A stretch of 64,000 bases of DNA from Flavobacteriaceae bacterium (lineage in GTDB: Bacteria > Bacteroidota > Bacteroidia > Flavobacteriales > Flavobacteriaceae). Below are positions 53,868 through 63,745 of this stretch, one piece after another. Numbering within the stretch: position 1 is the stretch's first letter; the number at the start of each line of letters is the position of its first letter. A program made the translations under genes and the position numbers. The notes below the pieces were generated by a model, which was given only the letters and a program-made list of their open reading frames with translations, searched no databases and was not told the origin of the DNA. The DNA lies in the NCBI GenBank assembly GCA_021739635.1, contig JAIPBH010000009.1:124001-188000 (forward strand), read 5' to 3'.

Positions 53868-55657
53868 TAGTTATGGTAATAATTATAAATTTTTTCCGCT
53901 CTTGAAACACCAACTACAGACTCCAATTCATCTAATTTTGCATTAGCCACACGTTTTGCTGATTTAAATTGTTTTAATAAATCAACTACTGTTTTTTCTC
54001 CTATCCCTGGAATAGTTTCCAATTCTGTATTTAATGCATTTTTACTGCGCCTGTTTCTGTGATGTTCAATCCCAAAACGATGTGCCTCATTCCGCAATTG
54101 TTGTATTATTTTTAGCGTTTCACTTTTCTTATCTAAATATAAGGGAATTGGATCATTTGGATAGAATAATTCTTCTAAACGTTTTGCAATTCCTATAATG
54201 GCAATTTTTCCTCTTAGTTTTAAGTCGTCTAAAATTTTTAAAGCTGACGATAATTGCCCTTTTCCTCCATCAATAATTATTAACTGTGGTAACTCTTGAT
54301 TTTCATCTATCAAGCGTTTGTAACGCCTGTAAACAACTTCTTCCATAGAGGCAAAATCATTTGGCCCTTCAACCGTTTTTATATTAAAATGACGGTAATC
54401 TTTTTTACTTGGTTTGCCGTTTTTAAAAACTACACACGCAGCTACCGGATTAGTTCCTTGAATATTTGAATTATCAAAACACTCGATATGTCTGGGTTCT
54501 AAAGGTAAACGCAAATCTGACATCATTTGCGCCATAATTCTATTAACATGTCTGTCTGGATCGGTGATTTTTATTTGCTTAAAGCGTTCCATTCGGTAGT
54601 ATTTCGCATTTCGAAGTGATAATTCTAAAATGTGTTTTTTATCGCCAAGTTTTGGAATGGTTACTTTAACATCTTCACCTAAATCTACTTGAAAAGGAAC
54701 GTATATTTCTTTTGAATTTGAATGGAATCTTTGCCTTATTTCAGTAATGGCTAGTTCTAATAACTCTTGGTCTGTTTCGTCTAATTTCTTTTTTATTTCA
54801 AGTGTATGCGACCGAATAATAGAACCATAGGACAATTGCAAAAAGTTTACATAACCATAACTTTCATCACTAATGATGGAAAACACATCTACATTACTAA
54901 TTTTTGGATTTACAACGGTAGATTTTGCTTGATAATTTTCAAGAATTTCAATTTTTTCTTTAATTTTTTGAGCTTCCTCAAAGTGCATATCTTCTGCACA
55001 TTTCTTCATCTGGATTTTAAATTGTGATAAAGAATCTTTGAAGTTGCCTTTTAAAATTTCCTTAATAGCTTTTATGTTTTCATTGTATTCTATTTCGGTT
55101 TCATACCCTTCGCAAGCTCCTTTACAGTTTCCTAAATGATATTCTAAACACACCGAATATTTTCCGTTTTGTATTTTTTCTTCAGACAAATCATAATTAC
55201 AGTTTCGTAATTGATACAAGCCTTTTATTAAATCAAGGAACGTGGTAACGGTTTTCATGCTAGTATAAGGTCCAAAATACTCACTACCATCTTTAATAAC
55301 GCGTCTAGTAGAAAACACTCTTGGAAAACGCTCTTTTTTTATACAAATCCAAGGATACGATTTGTCATCTTTCAGCAAAACATTATAACGCGGTTGGTGT
55401 TTTTTAATTAAATTATTTTCAAGTAACAAAGCATCGGTTTCTGTAGCAACTACAATATGCTTTATGGTTTCAATTTTTTTTACTAAAACTCTGGTTTTTC
55501 CGTTATCATGCGTTTTTGTAAAGTAAGAACTTACCCTTTTTTTTAAATCTTTAGCTTTTCCCACATAAATAAGCGTTCCTTCGGCATCAAAATATTGATA
55601 AACACCTGGCAGATGCGGTAAAGTTTGTAGTTGAAGTTCTAAAGCAAGTTTACTCAT
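53867..55657 (-). CDS. uvrC: excinuclease ABC subunit C
   Basis: Makes both incisions in nucleotide excision repair. 596 residues: GIY-YIG nuclease domain (LPGVYQYFDAEGTLIYVGKA), a Cys-rich segment (CLEYHLGNCKGACEGY), a UvrB-binding UVR helix pair (EDMHFEEAQKIKEKIEIL), an RNase H-like endonuclease domain (IECFDNSNIQGTNPVA, IIDGGKGQL) and a tandem helix-hairpin-helix (IPGIGEKTVVDLLKQF). The promoter element lies only 5 bp upstream of the ATG. Confidence 0.96.
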   Translation of the reverse strand: MSKLALELQLQTLPHLPGVYQYFDAEGTLIYVGKAKDLKKRVSSYFTKTHDNGKTRVLVKKIETIKHIVVATETDALLLENNLIKKHQPRYNVLLKDDKSYPWICIKKERFPRVFSTRRVIKDGSEYFGPYTSMKTVTTFLDLIKGLYQLRNCNYDLSEEKIQNGKYSVCLEYHLGNCKGACEGYETEIEYNENIKAIKEILKGNFKDSLSQFKIQMKKCAEDMHFEEAQKIKEKIEILENYQAKSTVVNPKISNVDVFSIISDESYGYVNFLQLSYGSIIRSHTLEIKKKLDETDQELLELAITEIRQRFHSNSKEIYVPFQVDLGEDVKVTIPKLGDKKHILELSLRNAKYYRMERFKQIKITDPDRHVNRIMAQMMSDLRLPLEPRHIECFDNSNIQGTNPVAACVVFKNGKPSKKDYRHFNIKTVEGPNDFASMEEVVYRRYKRLIDENQELPQLIIIDGGKGQLSSALKILDDLKLRGKIAIIGIAKRLEELFYPNDPIPLYLDKKSETLKIIQQLRNEAHRFGIEHHRNRRSKNALNTELETIPGIGEKTVVDLLKQFKSAKRVANAKLDELESVVGVSRAEKIYNYYHN

Positions 55658-55662
55658 AAAAC

Positions 55663-55670
55663 CAAAGATA
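55663..55670 (-). promoter_or_regulatory. -7 promoter element of uvrC
   Basis: The minus strand reads TATCTTTG, matching TAnnTTTG and ending 5 bp before the uvrC ATG, so the mRNA would be leaderless or nearly so. Confidence 0.35.
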
Positions 55671-55765
55671 ATACTTATCCAAAAACATTTCAGTGTTATG
55701 AGCTGTTTGAATATAATTTAACATTCTATTTTTTGTTACCTTGCATCACTATTTTAAATTTAACA

Positions 55766-56203
55766 ATGCCTAAAAAAGTCATAGGAAGAATAGATAAAGC
55801 TGATTTCCCTTTGCTTGGTTTATTTGATATTGATATAAAAATTGACACAGGTGCTTACACCTCTTCTATTCATTGCCATAAAGTAAAAGTTGAAGAAGGC
55901 ATGCTAAAATGCAAGTTTTATGACAAAGGTCATCCTCTTTATAACGGCAAAGAAATTACTTTTAAAAACTATGCGCTTACTAAAGTAAAAAGTAGTAATG
56001 GTATGGTACAAGAACGTTATAAGGTTAAAACTACTATGCTTTTATTTAATAAAAAGTATAAAATAAATTTAACCTTAAGCACTAGAAATGACATGAAATA
56101 TCCTATTTTAATTGGCAGACGCTTTTTAAATAATAAGTTTATTGTAGATGTGCATTTAAAAAACTTATCTTTTGATATTAAAGACCAAACAATTACCCAA
56201 TGA
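55766..56203 (+). CDS. RimB-like retropepsin-fold protease (ATP-dependent zinc protease family)
   Basis: 145 residues of the DUF785 family, an aspartic-protease-like fold with DTGAYTSSI (D27) in the catalytic position and a mirror segment [18 protein letters not shown]. Related proteins accompany RimK and remove glutamates from ribosomal protein S6. The start at 55766 ([14 protein letters not shown]) is preferred to 55733. It overlaps rimK by four bases (ATGA), so the pair is coupled. Confidence 0.88.
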   Translation: MPKKVIGRIDKADFPLLGLFDIDIKIDTGAYTSSIHCHKVKVEEGMLKCKFYDKGHPLYNGKEITFKNYALTKVKSSNGMVQERYKVKTTMLLFNKKYKINLTLSTRNDMKYPILIGRRFLNNKFIVDVHLKNLSFDIKDQTITQ

Positions 56204-57072
56204 ATATTGTAATTTTATCTAGAAATCCTAAATTATATTCAACTAAAAGATTGGTTGAAGCTGCAACACAACGCAAACACCATGTAGAGGTAATTGACCC
56301 CTTAATGTGCGAAATTATTATTGAAAAAAAGAATCCTGCTGTTATTTATAAAGGAAAGCATTTAGAGCATATTGACGCCATAATTCCAAGAATTGGAGCT
56401 TCTGTAACTTTTTATGGAACGGCTGTTGTTAGACAGTTTGAAATGATGAAAGTTTTTTCAACCGTTGAATCACAAGCTTTAGTAAGATCACGCGATAAAC
56501 TAAGAAGCTTACAAGTATTATCTCGTGCAGGTTTAGGTATGCCAAAAACGGTGTTTTCAAACTACACAAAAGATGTTGCCGAAGTTATAAACTATGTTGG
56601 TGGTGCTCCTTTAGTTATTAAATTATTAGAAGGCACACAAGGATTAGGTGTTGTTTTAGCCGAAACAAACAATGCTGCTGAGTCTGTTTTAGAAGCCTTT
56701 AATGGGTTGCAAGCCCGAGTTATTGTTCAAGAATTTATTAAAGAATCAAAAGGAGCAGATATTCGTGCATTTGTTGTTGATGGCACTGTAGTTGGCGCCA
56801 TGAAACGTCAGGGAAAAGAAGGTGAATTCAGATCTAATTTGCATAGAGGAGGCACTGCTTCAATTATTCAATTAAGTGAAGAAGAAGAAAATGCTGCTTT
56901 AAAAGCTGCCAAAGCTTTGGGATTGGGGATTTGTGGTGTTGATATGTTGCAATCTGCTCGTGGACCACTTATCTTAGAAGTTAATTCGTCTCCTGGTCTT
57001 GAAGGTATTGAATTTGCCACTAAAAAAGATATTGCTAAAAGTATTATTAGATATATTGAACGTAATGTGTAA
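56200..57072 (+). CDS. rimK: RimK-type alpha-L-glutamate ligase
   Basis: ATP-grasp ligase of 290 residues that adds glutamates to the C-terminus of ribosomal protein S6 in E. coli; here the target is unknown. Family segments are [51 protein letters not shown] (ATP-binding), [20 protein letters not shown] and [14 protein letters not shown] (metal and ATP residues). It lies 8 bp upstream of an AstE-like gene. Confidence 0.94.
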   Translation: MNIVILSRNPKLYSTKRLVEAATQRKHHVEVIDPLMCEIIIEKKNPAVIYKGKHLEHIDAIIPRIGASVTFYGTAVVRQFEMMKVFSTVESQALVRSRDKLRSLQVLSRAGLGMPKTVFSNYTKDVAEVINYVGGAPLVIKLLEGTQGLGVVLAETNNAAESVLEAFNGLQARVIVQEFIKESKGADIRAFVVDGTVVGAMKRQGKEGEFRSNLHRGGTASIIQLSEEEENAALKAAKALGLGICGVDMLQSARGPLILEVNSSPGLEGIEFATKKDIAKSIIRYIERNV

Positions 57073-57080
57073 TTTTATTT

Positions 57081-58055
57081 ATGGCTAATAATTTTAAACG
57101 AAACATTTCAATTTTAGGACAAGATATTCCTTTAGGTACTTCAAAAGAAATCAATTTTAACATTGCTAAACTCCATACGGCTACCATTATTGAAGTTCCG
57201 GTAATTATTGAGCGTTCAAAAAAACTTGGCCCAACCATTTTATTTACAGCTGGTATTCATGGTGATGAAATTAATGGGGTTGATATTGTGCGTCAAATCA
57301 TTTCAAAAAAAATCAATAAACCAAAAAAAGGTACCATTATTTGCATGCCTATTTTAAATGTTTTTGGGTTTTTGAATAGCTCCAGAAGTTTTCCCGATGG
57401 CCGTGATTTAAACAGAGTATTTCCGGGTTCACCAAATGGTTCTTTGGCAAGTAGAGTTGCTAACAGATTAATGACTGAAATTATTCCAGATGTAGATTTG
57501 GTTATAGACTTTCATACTGGTGGTGCAAGTAGATTTAATGCGGCTCAAATTAGAATAGTTAAAGATGAACCTCAACTAGAAGCATTAGCTTCTGTTTTTG
57601 GAGCGCCATTCACATTGTATTCCGGCAATATTGGAAAATCATTCAGAAATGCATGTCATCAATTAGGTAAACCCATATTATTATTTGAAGGTGGAAAATC
57701 ATTTTTTGTTGATGATGCTATTTCAAAAATTGGCATAAAAGGAGTGAAACGTATTTTGAACCATTTTGATATGTTGAATGTAAAGAAAAAAACAAGTCCG
57801 CCTAAAGAACCTACCGTTTTTGTTGATGAAAGCAAATGGTTGAGAGCTAAACATTCGGGCATGTTTAAATCTAAAGTTGCAATGCATACCAAAGTATCTG
57901 TTAATGACGTTTTAGGGCAAATTACAGATCCTTATGGAAAAGTGCATTACAACGTTAAATCAACTATTGAAGGTTATATTATTAATGTTAATGAGGCCTC
58001 TTTAGTATATCAAGGTGATGCCTTGTTTCATATAACCACCAAACTTAAAAGTTAA
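57081..58055 (+). CDS. succinylglutamate desuccinylase/aspartoacylase-family protein
   Basis: 324-residue zinc hydrolase of the AstE/ASPA group. Zinc ligands are in GIHGDE (H60, E63) and DFHTGG (H145); the likely catalytic Glu is in LLFEGG (E203). A C-terminal lipoyl-like beta domain follows, with RAKHSGMFKSKVAMHTKVS. The constant order RimB-RimK-AstE-like suggests a glutamate modification and removal pathway, but the substrate is not known. It lies 10 bp before the FTHF cyclo-ligase gene. Confidence 0.9.
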   Translation: MANNFKRNISILGQDIPLGTSKEINFNIAKLHTATIIEVPVIIERSKKLGPTILFTAGIHGDEINGVDIVRQIISKKINKPKKGTIICMPILNVFGFLNSSRSFPDGRDLNRVFPGSPNGSLASRVANRLMTEIIPDVDLVIDFHTGGASRFNAAQIRIVKDEPQLEALASVFGAPFTLYSGNIGKSFRNACHQLGKPILLFEGGKSFFVDDAISKIGIKGVKRILNHFDMLNVKKKTSPPKEPTVFVDESKWLRAKHSGMFKSKVAMHTKVSVNDVLGQITDPYGKVHYNVKSTIEGYIINVNEASLVYQGDALFHITTKLKS

Positions 58056-58065
58056 TTTTAAGGTT

Positions 58066-58629
58066 ATGACAAAATCAGAATTACGAAAAAAATATAAAAT
58101 GCTTCGTGATGCTTTGTCTATTGCTCAAGTTGAGGATTTAAGTATGTCTATAGCAAATCAACTATTAAAATTACCTGTATGGGATTATAATTTTTATCAT
58201 ATTTTTTTGGCTATAGAAGAGCAAAAAGAGGTTAACACAGAATATATTTTGAATATTCTTTCTGGAAAAGACAAACATATTGTCATTTCAAAAAGTGATT
58301 TTAAGTTAGGAACCATGACTCATTTTTTACTAACTGATAATACAAAAATTAAGAAAACCCATTACAATATTCCTGAACCTATTGATGGTATTGAAATTTT
58401 AAACAACAAAATAGAGGTTGTTTTTATTCCACTTTTGGCATTCGATAAACAAGGAAATCGTGTAGGCTATGGCAAAGGATTTTATGACCGATTTCTTTCT
58501 GAATGCAAACCTGAAACCATTAAAATAGGATTAAGTTTTTTTGAAGCTGAAACCAAAATTACCGATGTTTTTAAAAGTGATGTAAAACTAGATTATTGTG
58601 TGACACCAAACAAAACCTATTCTTTTTAA
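58066..58629 (+). CDS. 5-formyltetrahydrofolate cyclo-ligase
   Basis: 187 residues that convert 5-formyl-THF to 5,10-methenyl-THF using ATP. The N-terminal basic segment (TKSELRKKYKMLRDALS) and the signature GYGKGFYDRFL near the C-terminus identify it. Last gene of the RimB-RimK-AstE run; its stop overlaps that of lspA on the other strand by four bases. Confidence 0.92.
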   Translation: MTKSELRKKYKMLRDALSIAQVEDLSMSIANQLLKLPVWDYNFYHIFLAIEEQKEVNTEYILNILSGKDKHIVISKSDFKLGTMTHFLLTDNTKIKKTHYNIPEPIDGIEILNNKIEVVFIPLLAFDKQGNRVGYGKGFYDRFLSECKPETIKIGLSFFEAETKITDVFKSDVKLDYCVTPNKTYSF

Positions 58630-59252
58630 ATATCTTTTTTAGGAAACGCCTTTTTATTAAATAATAAAAGCATAATAAATCCTGTGCTTATAGCCATATC
58701 TGCTACATTAAAAACAGGCTCAAAAAAGGTAAAAAACTTGCCTCCATATAGCGGTAACCATTCTGGCAAGTAACCTTTCCAAATTGGAAAATAAAGCATA
58801 TCAACTACTTTTCCATGAAGTAATCCATCATAACCACCTTCATTTGATAAAAAGGTTGCTACTTGGCCGTGGCTATCATTAAAAAAAACACCATAAAATA
58901 CAGAATCTATAATATTTCCCAATGCTCCAGCAAAAATTAAGGCAATAGCTAAAATTAAAACTGTTGGGCTTTTTTTTCTGGTAACATCAATTAACCAATA
59001 ACCAATACCAATGATGGCGACAATTCTAAAAATGGTTAATGATATTTTGGCTGTTCTTTCAGAAATAAAGGACACAAAATCACTGATTTTGGTTCCCCAA
59101 GCCATCCCATCATTTTCAACAAAATAAATACGAAACCAATGAAATACTCTATACTCATCACCTAATGCAAAATGAGTTTTTATGTAAATTTTACTTATCT
59201 GGTCAATAAGTAAAATTAAAATGATGATGATAACTGACTTTTTTAAGGACAT
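58626..59252 (-). CDS. lspA: lipoprotein signal peptidase II
   Basis: 208-residue inner membrane aspartic protease that cleaves prolipoprotein signals. The catalytic Asp residues are in GALGNIIDS and FNVADMAIS, and NDGMAWG is the conserved third motif. It is longer than the typical 160-170 residues, owing to an extra periplasmic segment (HGQVATFLSNEGGYDGLLHG). It lies after the DksA-like gene, separated by that gene's terminator. Confidence 0.94.
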   Translation of the reverse strand: MSLKKSVIIIILILLIDQISKIYIKTHFALGDEYRVFHWFRIYFVENDGMAWGTKISDFVSFISERTAKISLTIFRIVAIIGIGYWLIDVTRKKSPTVLILAIALIFAGALGNIIDSVFYGVFFNDSHGQVATFLSNEGGYDGLLHGKVVDMLYFPIWKGYLPEWLPLYGGKFFTFFEPVFNVADMAISTGFIMLLLFNKKAFPKKDI

Positions 59253-59261
59253 ACTATTTTA

Positions 59262-59295
59262 AAAAATAAAAACGTCTCAAAATTTGAGACGTTTC
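59262..59295 (-). terminator. Terminator after the DksA-like gene
   Basis: A 12-bp stem AAACGTCTCAAA/TTTGAGACGTTT, running on the minus strand into TTTTTATTTTTT. It lies between the DksA-like gene and lspA. Confidence 0.85.
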
Positions 59296-59318
59296 AAATA
59301 TATCATTTAAATATTTTA

Positions 59319-59696
59319 TTACTGCATGTTTTTTGCTTCAATACTCAATGTTGCATGAGGCACAAGTTTCAAACGTTCTTTATTAATAAGTTTACCTGTT
59401 ACTCTACAAACACCATAGGTTTTGTTTTCAATTCGAATTAAAGCATTTTTTAAATCACGAATAAATTTTTCTTGTCTTATAGCAAGTTGTGAGTTTGATT
59501 CTTTACTCATTACTTCACTTCCTTCATCAAAAGCTTTAAATGTTGGTGAGGTGTCTTCTGTACCATTGTTATGATCATTCATATAGGCACTTCTAATAAG
59601 CTCTAAATCATTCTGTGCTTTTTGTATTTTATCTTTGATTAGCTCTTTAAATTCTGCTAAATCTTTATCTGAATATCTTACTGTATCTGTACTCAT
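59319..59696 (-). CDS. DksA/TraR-like protein with degenerate zinc finger
   Basis: 125 residues: a helical coiled-coil (FKELIKDKIQKAQNDLELIR, AIRQEKFIRDLKNALIRIEN) and the family C-terminus YGVCRVTGKLINKERLKLVP. Canonical DksA has four zinc cysteines in two CxxC pairs; only C97 remains here, and the second pair is absent. It may still bind RNA polymerase through the secondary channel. The ileS stop is 4 bp upstream, so the genes are cotranscribed. Confidence 0.9.
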   Translation of the reverse strand: MSTDTVRYSDKDLAEFKELIKDKIQKAQNDLELIRSAYMNDHNNGTEDTSPTFKAFDEGSEVMSKESNSQLAIRQEKFIRDLKNALIRIENKTYGVCRVTGKLINKERLKLVPHATLSIEAKNMQ

Positions 59697-59700
59697 AATT

Positions 59701-62700
59701 TTAATGTTTGTTAATAGACAATTTGGTATTTACATCATCAAAAGCAATTTCTATACCGCTATCTATGTGATCTATAATTTCTAATGTTTCTGTTAATGTT
59801 TCTGCTTTAATATACGCTAAATTTGCTTCTACAGCCTTAACAATTTTATCATCTTTTTGAAGTAGTACGTCAATTCTATCTGTAACTTCAAATCCTGAGT
59901 CTTTACGCAAGTTTTGTATTCTGTTTACCAACTCACGTGCTATCCCTTCTTTTCGCAAATCTTCAGTAATTGTAACATCTAATGCTACTGTTAAAGAACC
60001 TTCATTTGCAACTAGCCATCCTTCAATATCCTGCGATGTAATTTCTACATCATCAAGAGCTAAAGTTATATTTTTTCCATTAATAACAATATCTAAAACA
60101 CCATTTTGTTCTATTTTGTTAATATCTTCTGAATTAAAGTTAATTACTGCATTAGCAACGGCTTTCATATCCTTTCCAAAACGTGGACCTAATGTTTTAA
60201 AGTTAGGTTTTATTTGTTTTACTAGAATATCTGAAGCGTCTTCTAAAAGTTCAATTTCTTTAATATTTACTTCGTGTTTTATTAACTCTGAAACCGCTAA
60301 AATCTCTTCTTTTTGTTGCGCATTACTTATAGGAATCATTATTTTTTGAAGTGGTTGACGCACTTTTATTTTTTCTTTAGCTCTTAACGACAAAACTAAT
60401 GATGATATTGTTTGCGCATTTTCCATTTTACGCTCTAATGAGGTATCAACAAAAGAGGCATTAAATACCGGGAAATCTGCTAAATGTACACTTTCAAAAG
60501 CTTCTTTATTAGTAACGGAATTCAAATCCATATACAATTTATCCATAAAGAATGGCGCTATTGGTGCTCCTAACTTTGAAATGGTTAACATACATGTATA
60601 TAGTGTTTGGTAAGCCGAAATTTTATCTTGTTGATAATCTCCTTTCCAGAAACGTCTTCTGCTTAAACGAACATACCAGTTACTTAAGTGGTCTTGAGTA
60701 AAATCTGAAATAGCTCTTGCCGCTTTTGTAGGTTCGTATTCAGCATAATATTCATCAACTTTTTGAATTAATGTATTTAATTCTGAAAGAATCCATCTAT
60801 CAATTTCAGGTCGTTCTTCTAAAGGAATTTCAGCTTCAGAATAGTTGAATTTATCAAGATTTGAATATAAAGCGAAAAACGAATACGTATTATAAAGTGT
60901 TCCGAAAAACTTACGTTTTACTTCTTCAATACCTTCTAAATCAAACTTTAAATTATCCCAAGGATTTGCATTAGCAATCATGTACCAACGTGTGGCATCT
61001 GCGCCATAGGTTGATAAGGTTTCAAACGGATCGACAGCATTCCCTAAACGTTTAGACATTTTTTGCCCATTCTTGTCTAATACCAAACCATTAGACACTA
61101 CATTTTTATAAGCAACAGAATCAAAAACCATCGTAGCAATAGCATGAAGTGTATAAAACCAACCACGTGTTTGGTCTACTCCTTCAGCAATAAAATCTGC
61201 TGGATATGATTTGTGATCATCAATCAATTCTTTGTTTTCAAAAGGATAATGCCATTGTGCATAAGGCATAGAACCAGAGTCAAACCATACATCAATCAAA
61301 TCACTTTCACGTTTCATGGCTTTGCCTGATGGTGATACCAAAACAATCGCATCAACAATATTTTTATGTAAATCTATTTGAGCATAGTTTTCTTCAGAAT
61401 TGTTTCCTACTTCAAAGCTTTCAAAAATATCATTTTCTAAAACACCTGCTGAAACTGCTTTTGTCATTTCTGACTTTAATTCTTCAACTGAACCGATGCA
61501 AATTTCTTCCTTACCATCTTCAGTTCTCCAGATTGGTAATGGAATTCCCCAATAACGTGAACGTGATAAATTCCAATCGTTAGCATTGGCTAACCAGTTA
61601 CCAAAACGACCAGTTCCTGTGGCTTTTGGTTTCCAGTTTATGGTTTCGTTAAGCTCGAACATTCTGTCCTTAACATCGGTTACTTTAATAAACCAAGAAT
61701 CTAACGGATAGTAAAGTATTGGTTTATCGGTTCTCCAACAGTTTGGATAACTGTGTTTATATTTTTCAACCTTAAAGGCTTTATTTTCTTCTTTTAATTG
61801 AATGGCAATCTCAACATCCACCGAACGTTCAGGAGCTTCTCCATCATTATAATATTCATTCTTTACATATTTACCAGCATATTCAGCCATTTCTAGTCTG
61901 AATTTTCCTTGTAAATCTACCAACGGCACCAGATTTCCATTTTCGTCTTTTACCAACATAGGTGGCACTTCAGGTGATGCCTGTTTTGCTACCATAGCAT
62001 CATCAGCTCCAAAGGTTGGTGCTGTATGAACAATTCCTGTACCATCTTCAGTGGTTACAAAATCTCCAGAAATAACTCTAAAAGCATTTTTTGGATGATC
62101 ATTTGGTAAGGCATATGGCATTAATTGCTCATAAGTAATCCCTACTAAATCTTTACCAATAAATTCTTTAATAACATAAAACGGAATCTTTTTATCATCT
62201 GATTTATAAGATAATAATTCTGATTTATCTTCTACTTGATTAAATTTTCCAGCAAATTGATAGCTAACCAATTTTTTAGCGAGCACCACTTTTATAGGTT
62301 CAAAGGTGTATTGATTAAAAGTTTCCACCAACACATACTCAATTTTTGGTCCAACCGTTAAGGCGGTATTACTTGGCAATGTCCATGGTGTAGTTGTCCA
62401 AGCTAAAAAGAAAATAGTTCCTTCGTTTTGTAAAAAATCTGGCAATGATGATTCTTTTGCCTTAAACTGAGCAACAATGGTCGTATCGGTTACATCTTGA
62501 TAGGTTCCTGGTTGATTTAACTCATGCGAGCTTAAACCGGTTCCTGCTTTTGGTGAATACGGCTGAATAGTATAACCTTTATACATCAACTTTTTATCAT
62601 AAATCTGCTTTAATAACCACCAAACAGATTCCATATACTTTGGCTCATAGGTAATATATGGGTCATCCATGTCTACCCAATAACCCATTTTTTGAGTTAG

Positions 62701-63105
62701 GTCATTCCATACATCGGTATAGCGCATCACGGCTTTACGGCAAGCAGCATTATAATCTTCAACAGAAATGGTTTTACCTATGTCTTCTTTAGTAATTCCC
62801 AGTTCCTTTTCTACGCCTAATTCAATCGGCAAACCATGTGTATCCCAGCCAGCTTTACGCTTCACTTGGTAACCTTTCATCGTTTTATAACGTGGAAAAA
62901 TATCTTTTATAGCACGTGCTAAAACGTGGTGTACTCCAGGTAATCCGTTTGCAGAAGGTGGCCCTTCAAAAAACACAAATGGTTCATGGCTTTCACGCGT
63001 GGTGATACTTTTTTCAAACACCTTATGTTCTTGCCAATAGTTGAGAATTTCTTCTGCAACTTTTGGTAAGTCAAGTCCTTTATATTCAGGAAATTTAGCA
63101 CTCAT
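59701..63105 (-). CDS. ileS: isoleucyl-tRNA synthetase, long form
   Basis: Class I synthetase of 1134 residues charging tRNA-Ile. The HIGH-type motif appears as GLPGVHHVLA (residues 54-63) and the KMSKR loop as GQKMSKRLGN; the editing domain carries FLAWTTTPWTLPSNTAL. The length matches the eukaryote-like IleS type, which is often less sensitive to mupirocin than the shorter bacterial type. First gene of ileS-dksA-like. Confidence 0.96.
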   Translation of the reverse strand: MSAKFPEYKGLDLPKVAEEILNYWQEHKVFEKSITTRESHEPFVFFEGPPSANGLPGVHHVLARAIKDIFPRYKTMKGYQVKRKAGWDTHGLPIELGVEKELGITKEDIGKTISVEDYNAACRKAVMRYTDVWNDLTQKMGYWVDMDDPYITYEPKYMESVWWLLKQIYDKKLMYKGYTIQPYSPKAGTGLSSHELNQPGTYQDVTDTTIVAQFKAKESSLPDFLQNEGTIFFLAWTTTPWTLPSNTALTVGPKIEYVLVETFNQYTFEPIKVVLAKKLVSYQFAGKFNQVEDKSELLSYKSDDKKIPFYVIKEFIGKDLVGITYEQLMPYALPNDHPKNAFRVISGDFVTTEDGTGIVHTAPTFGADDAMVAKQASPEVPPMLVKDENGNLVPLVDLQGKFRLEMAEYAGKYVKNEYYNDGEAPERSVDVEIAIQLKEENKAFKVEKYKHSYPNCWRTDKPILYYPLDSWFIKVTDVKDRMFELNETINWKPKATGTGRFGNWLANANDWNLSRSRYWGIPLPIWRTEDGKEEICIGSVEELKSEMTKAVSAGVLENDIFESFEVGNNSEENYAQIDLHKNIVDAIVLVSPSGKAMKRESDLIDVWFDSGSMPYAQWHYPFENKELIDDHKSYPADFIAEGVDQTRGWFYTLHAIATMVFDSVAYKNVVSNGLVLDKNGQKMSKRLGNAVDPFETLSTYGADATRWYMIANANPWDNLKFDLEGIEEVKRKFFGTLYNTYSFFALYSNLDKFNYSEAEIPLEERPEIDRWILSELNTLIQKVDEYYAEYEPTKAARAISDFTQDHLSNWYVRLSRRRFWKGDYQQDKISAYQTLYTCMLTISKLGAPIAPFFMDKLYMDLNSVTNKEAFESVHLADFPVFNASFVDTSLERKMENAQTISSLVLSLRAKEKIKVRQPLQKIMIPISNAQQKEEILAVSELIKHEVNIKEIELLEDASDILVKQIKPNFKTLGPRFGKDMKAVANAVINFNSEDINKIEQNGVLDIVINGKNITLALDDVEITSQDIEGWLVANEGSLTVALDVTITEDLRKEGIARELVNRIQNLRKDSGFEVTDRIDVLLQKDDKIVKAVEANLAYIKAETLTETLEIIDHIDSGIEIAFDDVNTKLSINKH

Positions 63106-63207
63106 TATATCAAAATTCTAATCGAGGTGCGAAATTAAGGAATTTTGATAAAACAGAAGCTTTTATGCAGCAAAAACTAACAACCAAAATTGTATATAGA
63201 ACTGAAT

Positions 63208-63663
63208 TTAATGCGTTTTAATAAATTCTTTTTGAAACAACCTTGCTTTATTTAAAAGCACCTCTTCATATTGAGAATGCCCTGTTTTATTATTAACCAC
63301 TTTTCCATTAAGAATATACATTTTTATTGGCGATGCATTCTCTGTTTTTGTTGTGATAAAAACTAATTTGTTATTGTTGAAGTAGAAGTTTTCAGTAACT
63401 GTATTATTTGTTATTTCGGTATTTTTTATTCGATATAATTCATTTGTTTTATTCTCAAAAAAAGCATTGTATTCAAAATGTCCTTGATCAAGATTACCAC
63501 TAACATCTGTTAAAACTCCTTCAACAAAAGATTCTTCTAAGGTTTTATTATTATTAATTTTTAGAACGTAGGCATCCGTTTCATTTTTTTTTGTTTCATT
63601 GAACTTTGCAGTGTTGCAAGAATACACGAAAGAAAACATCAATAAAATTAAAATTTTGTTCAT
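63208..63663 (-). CDS. small lipoprotein of unknown function
   Basis: 151 residues with a lipoprotein signal (FSFVYSC, Cys16) and a beta-rich, Asn- and Lys-rich body (LDQGHFEYNAFFENKTNELY). I recognise no domain. It is a single gene on the minus strand, 102 bp from ileS. Confidence 0.7.
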   Translation of the reverse strand: MNKILILLMFSFVYSCNTAKFNETKKNETDAYVLKINNNKTLEESFVEGVLTDVSGNLDQGHFEYNAFFENKTNELYRIKNTEITNNTVTENFYFNNNKLVFITTKTENASPIKMYILNGKVVNNKTGHSQYEEVLLNKARLFQKEFIKTH

Positions 63664-63745
63664 GATTTTTCATTGAAAAAAAATATTATTAGAAAGCAGT
63701 ATAGCATTCTAATTAATTACTGTTTTAAAAATTAAAGGGCACTCA

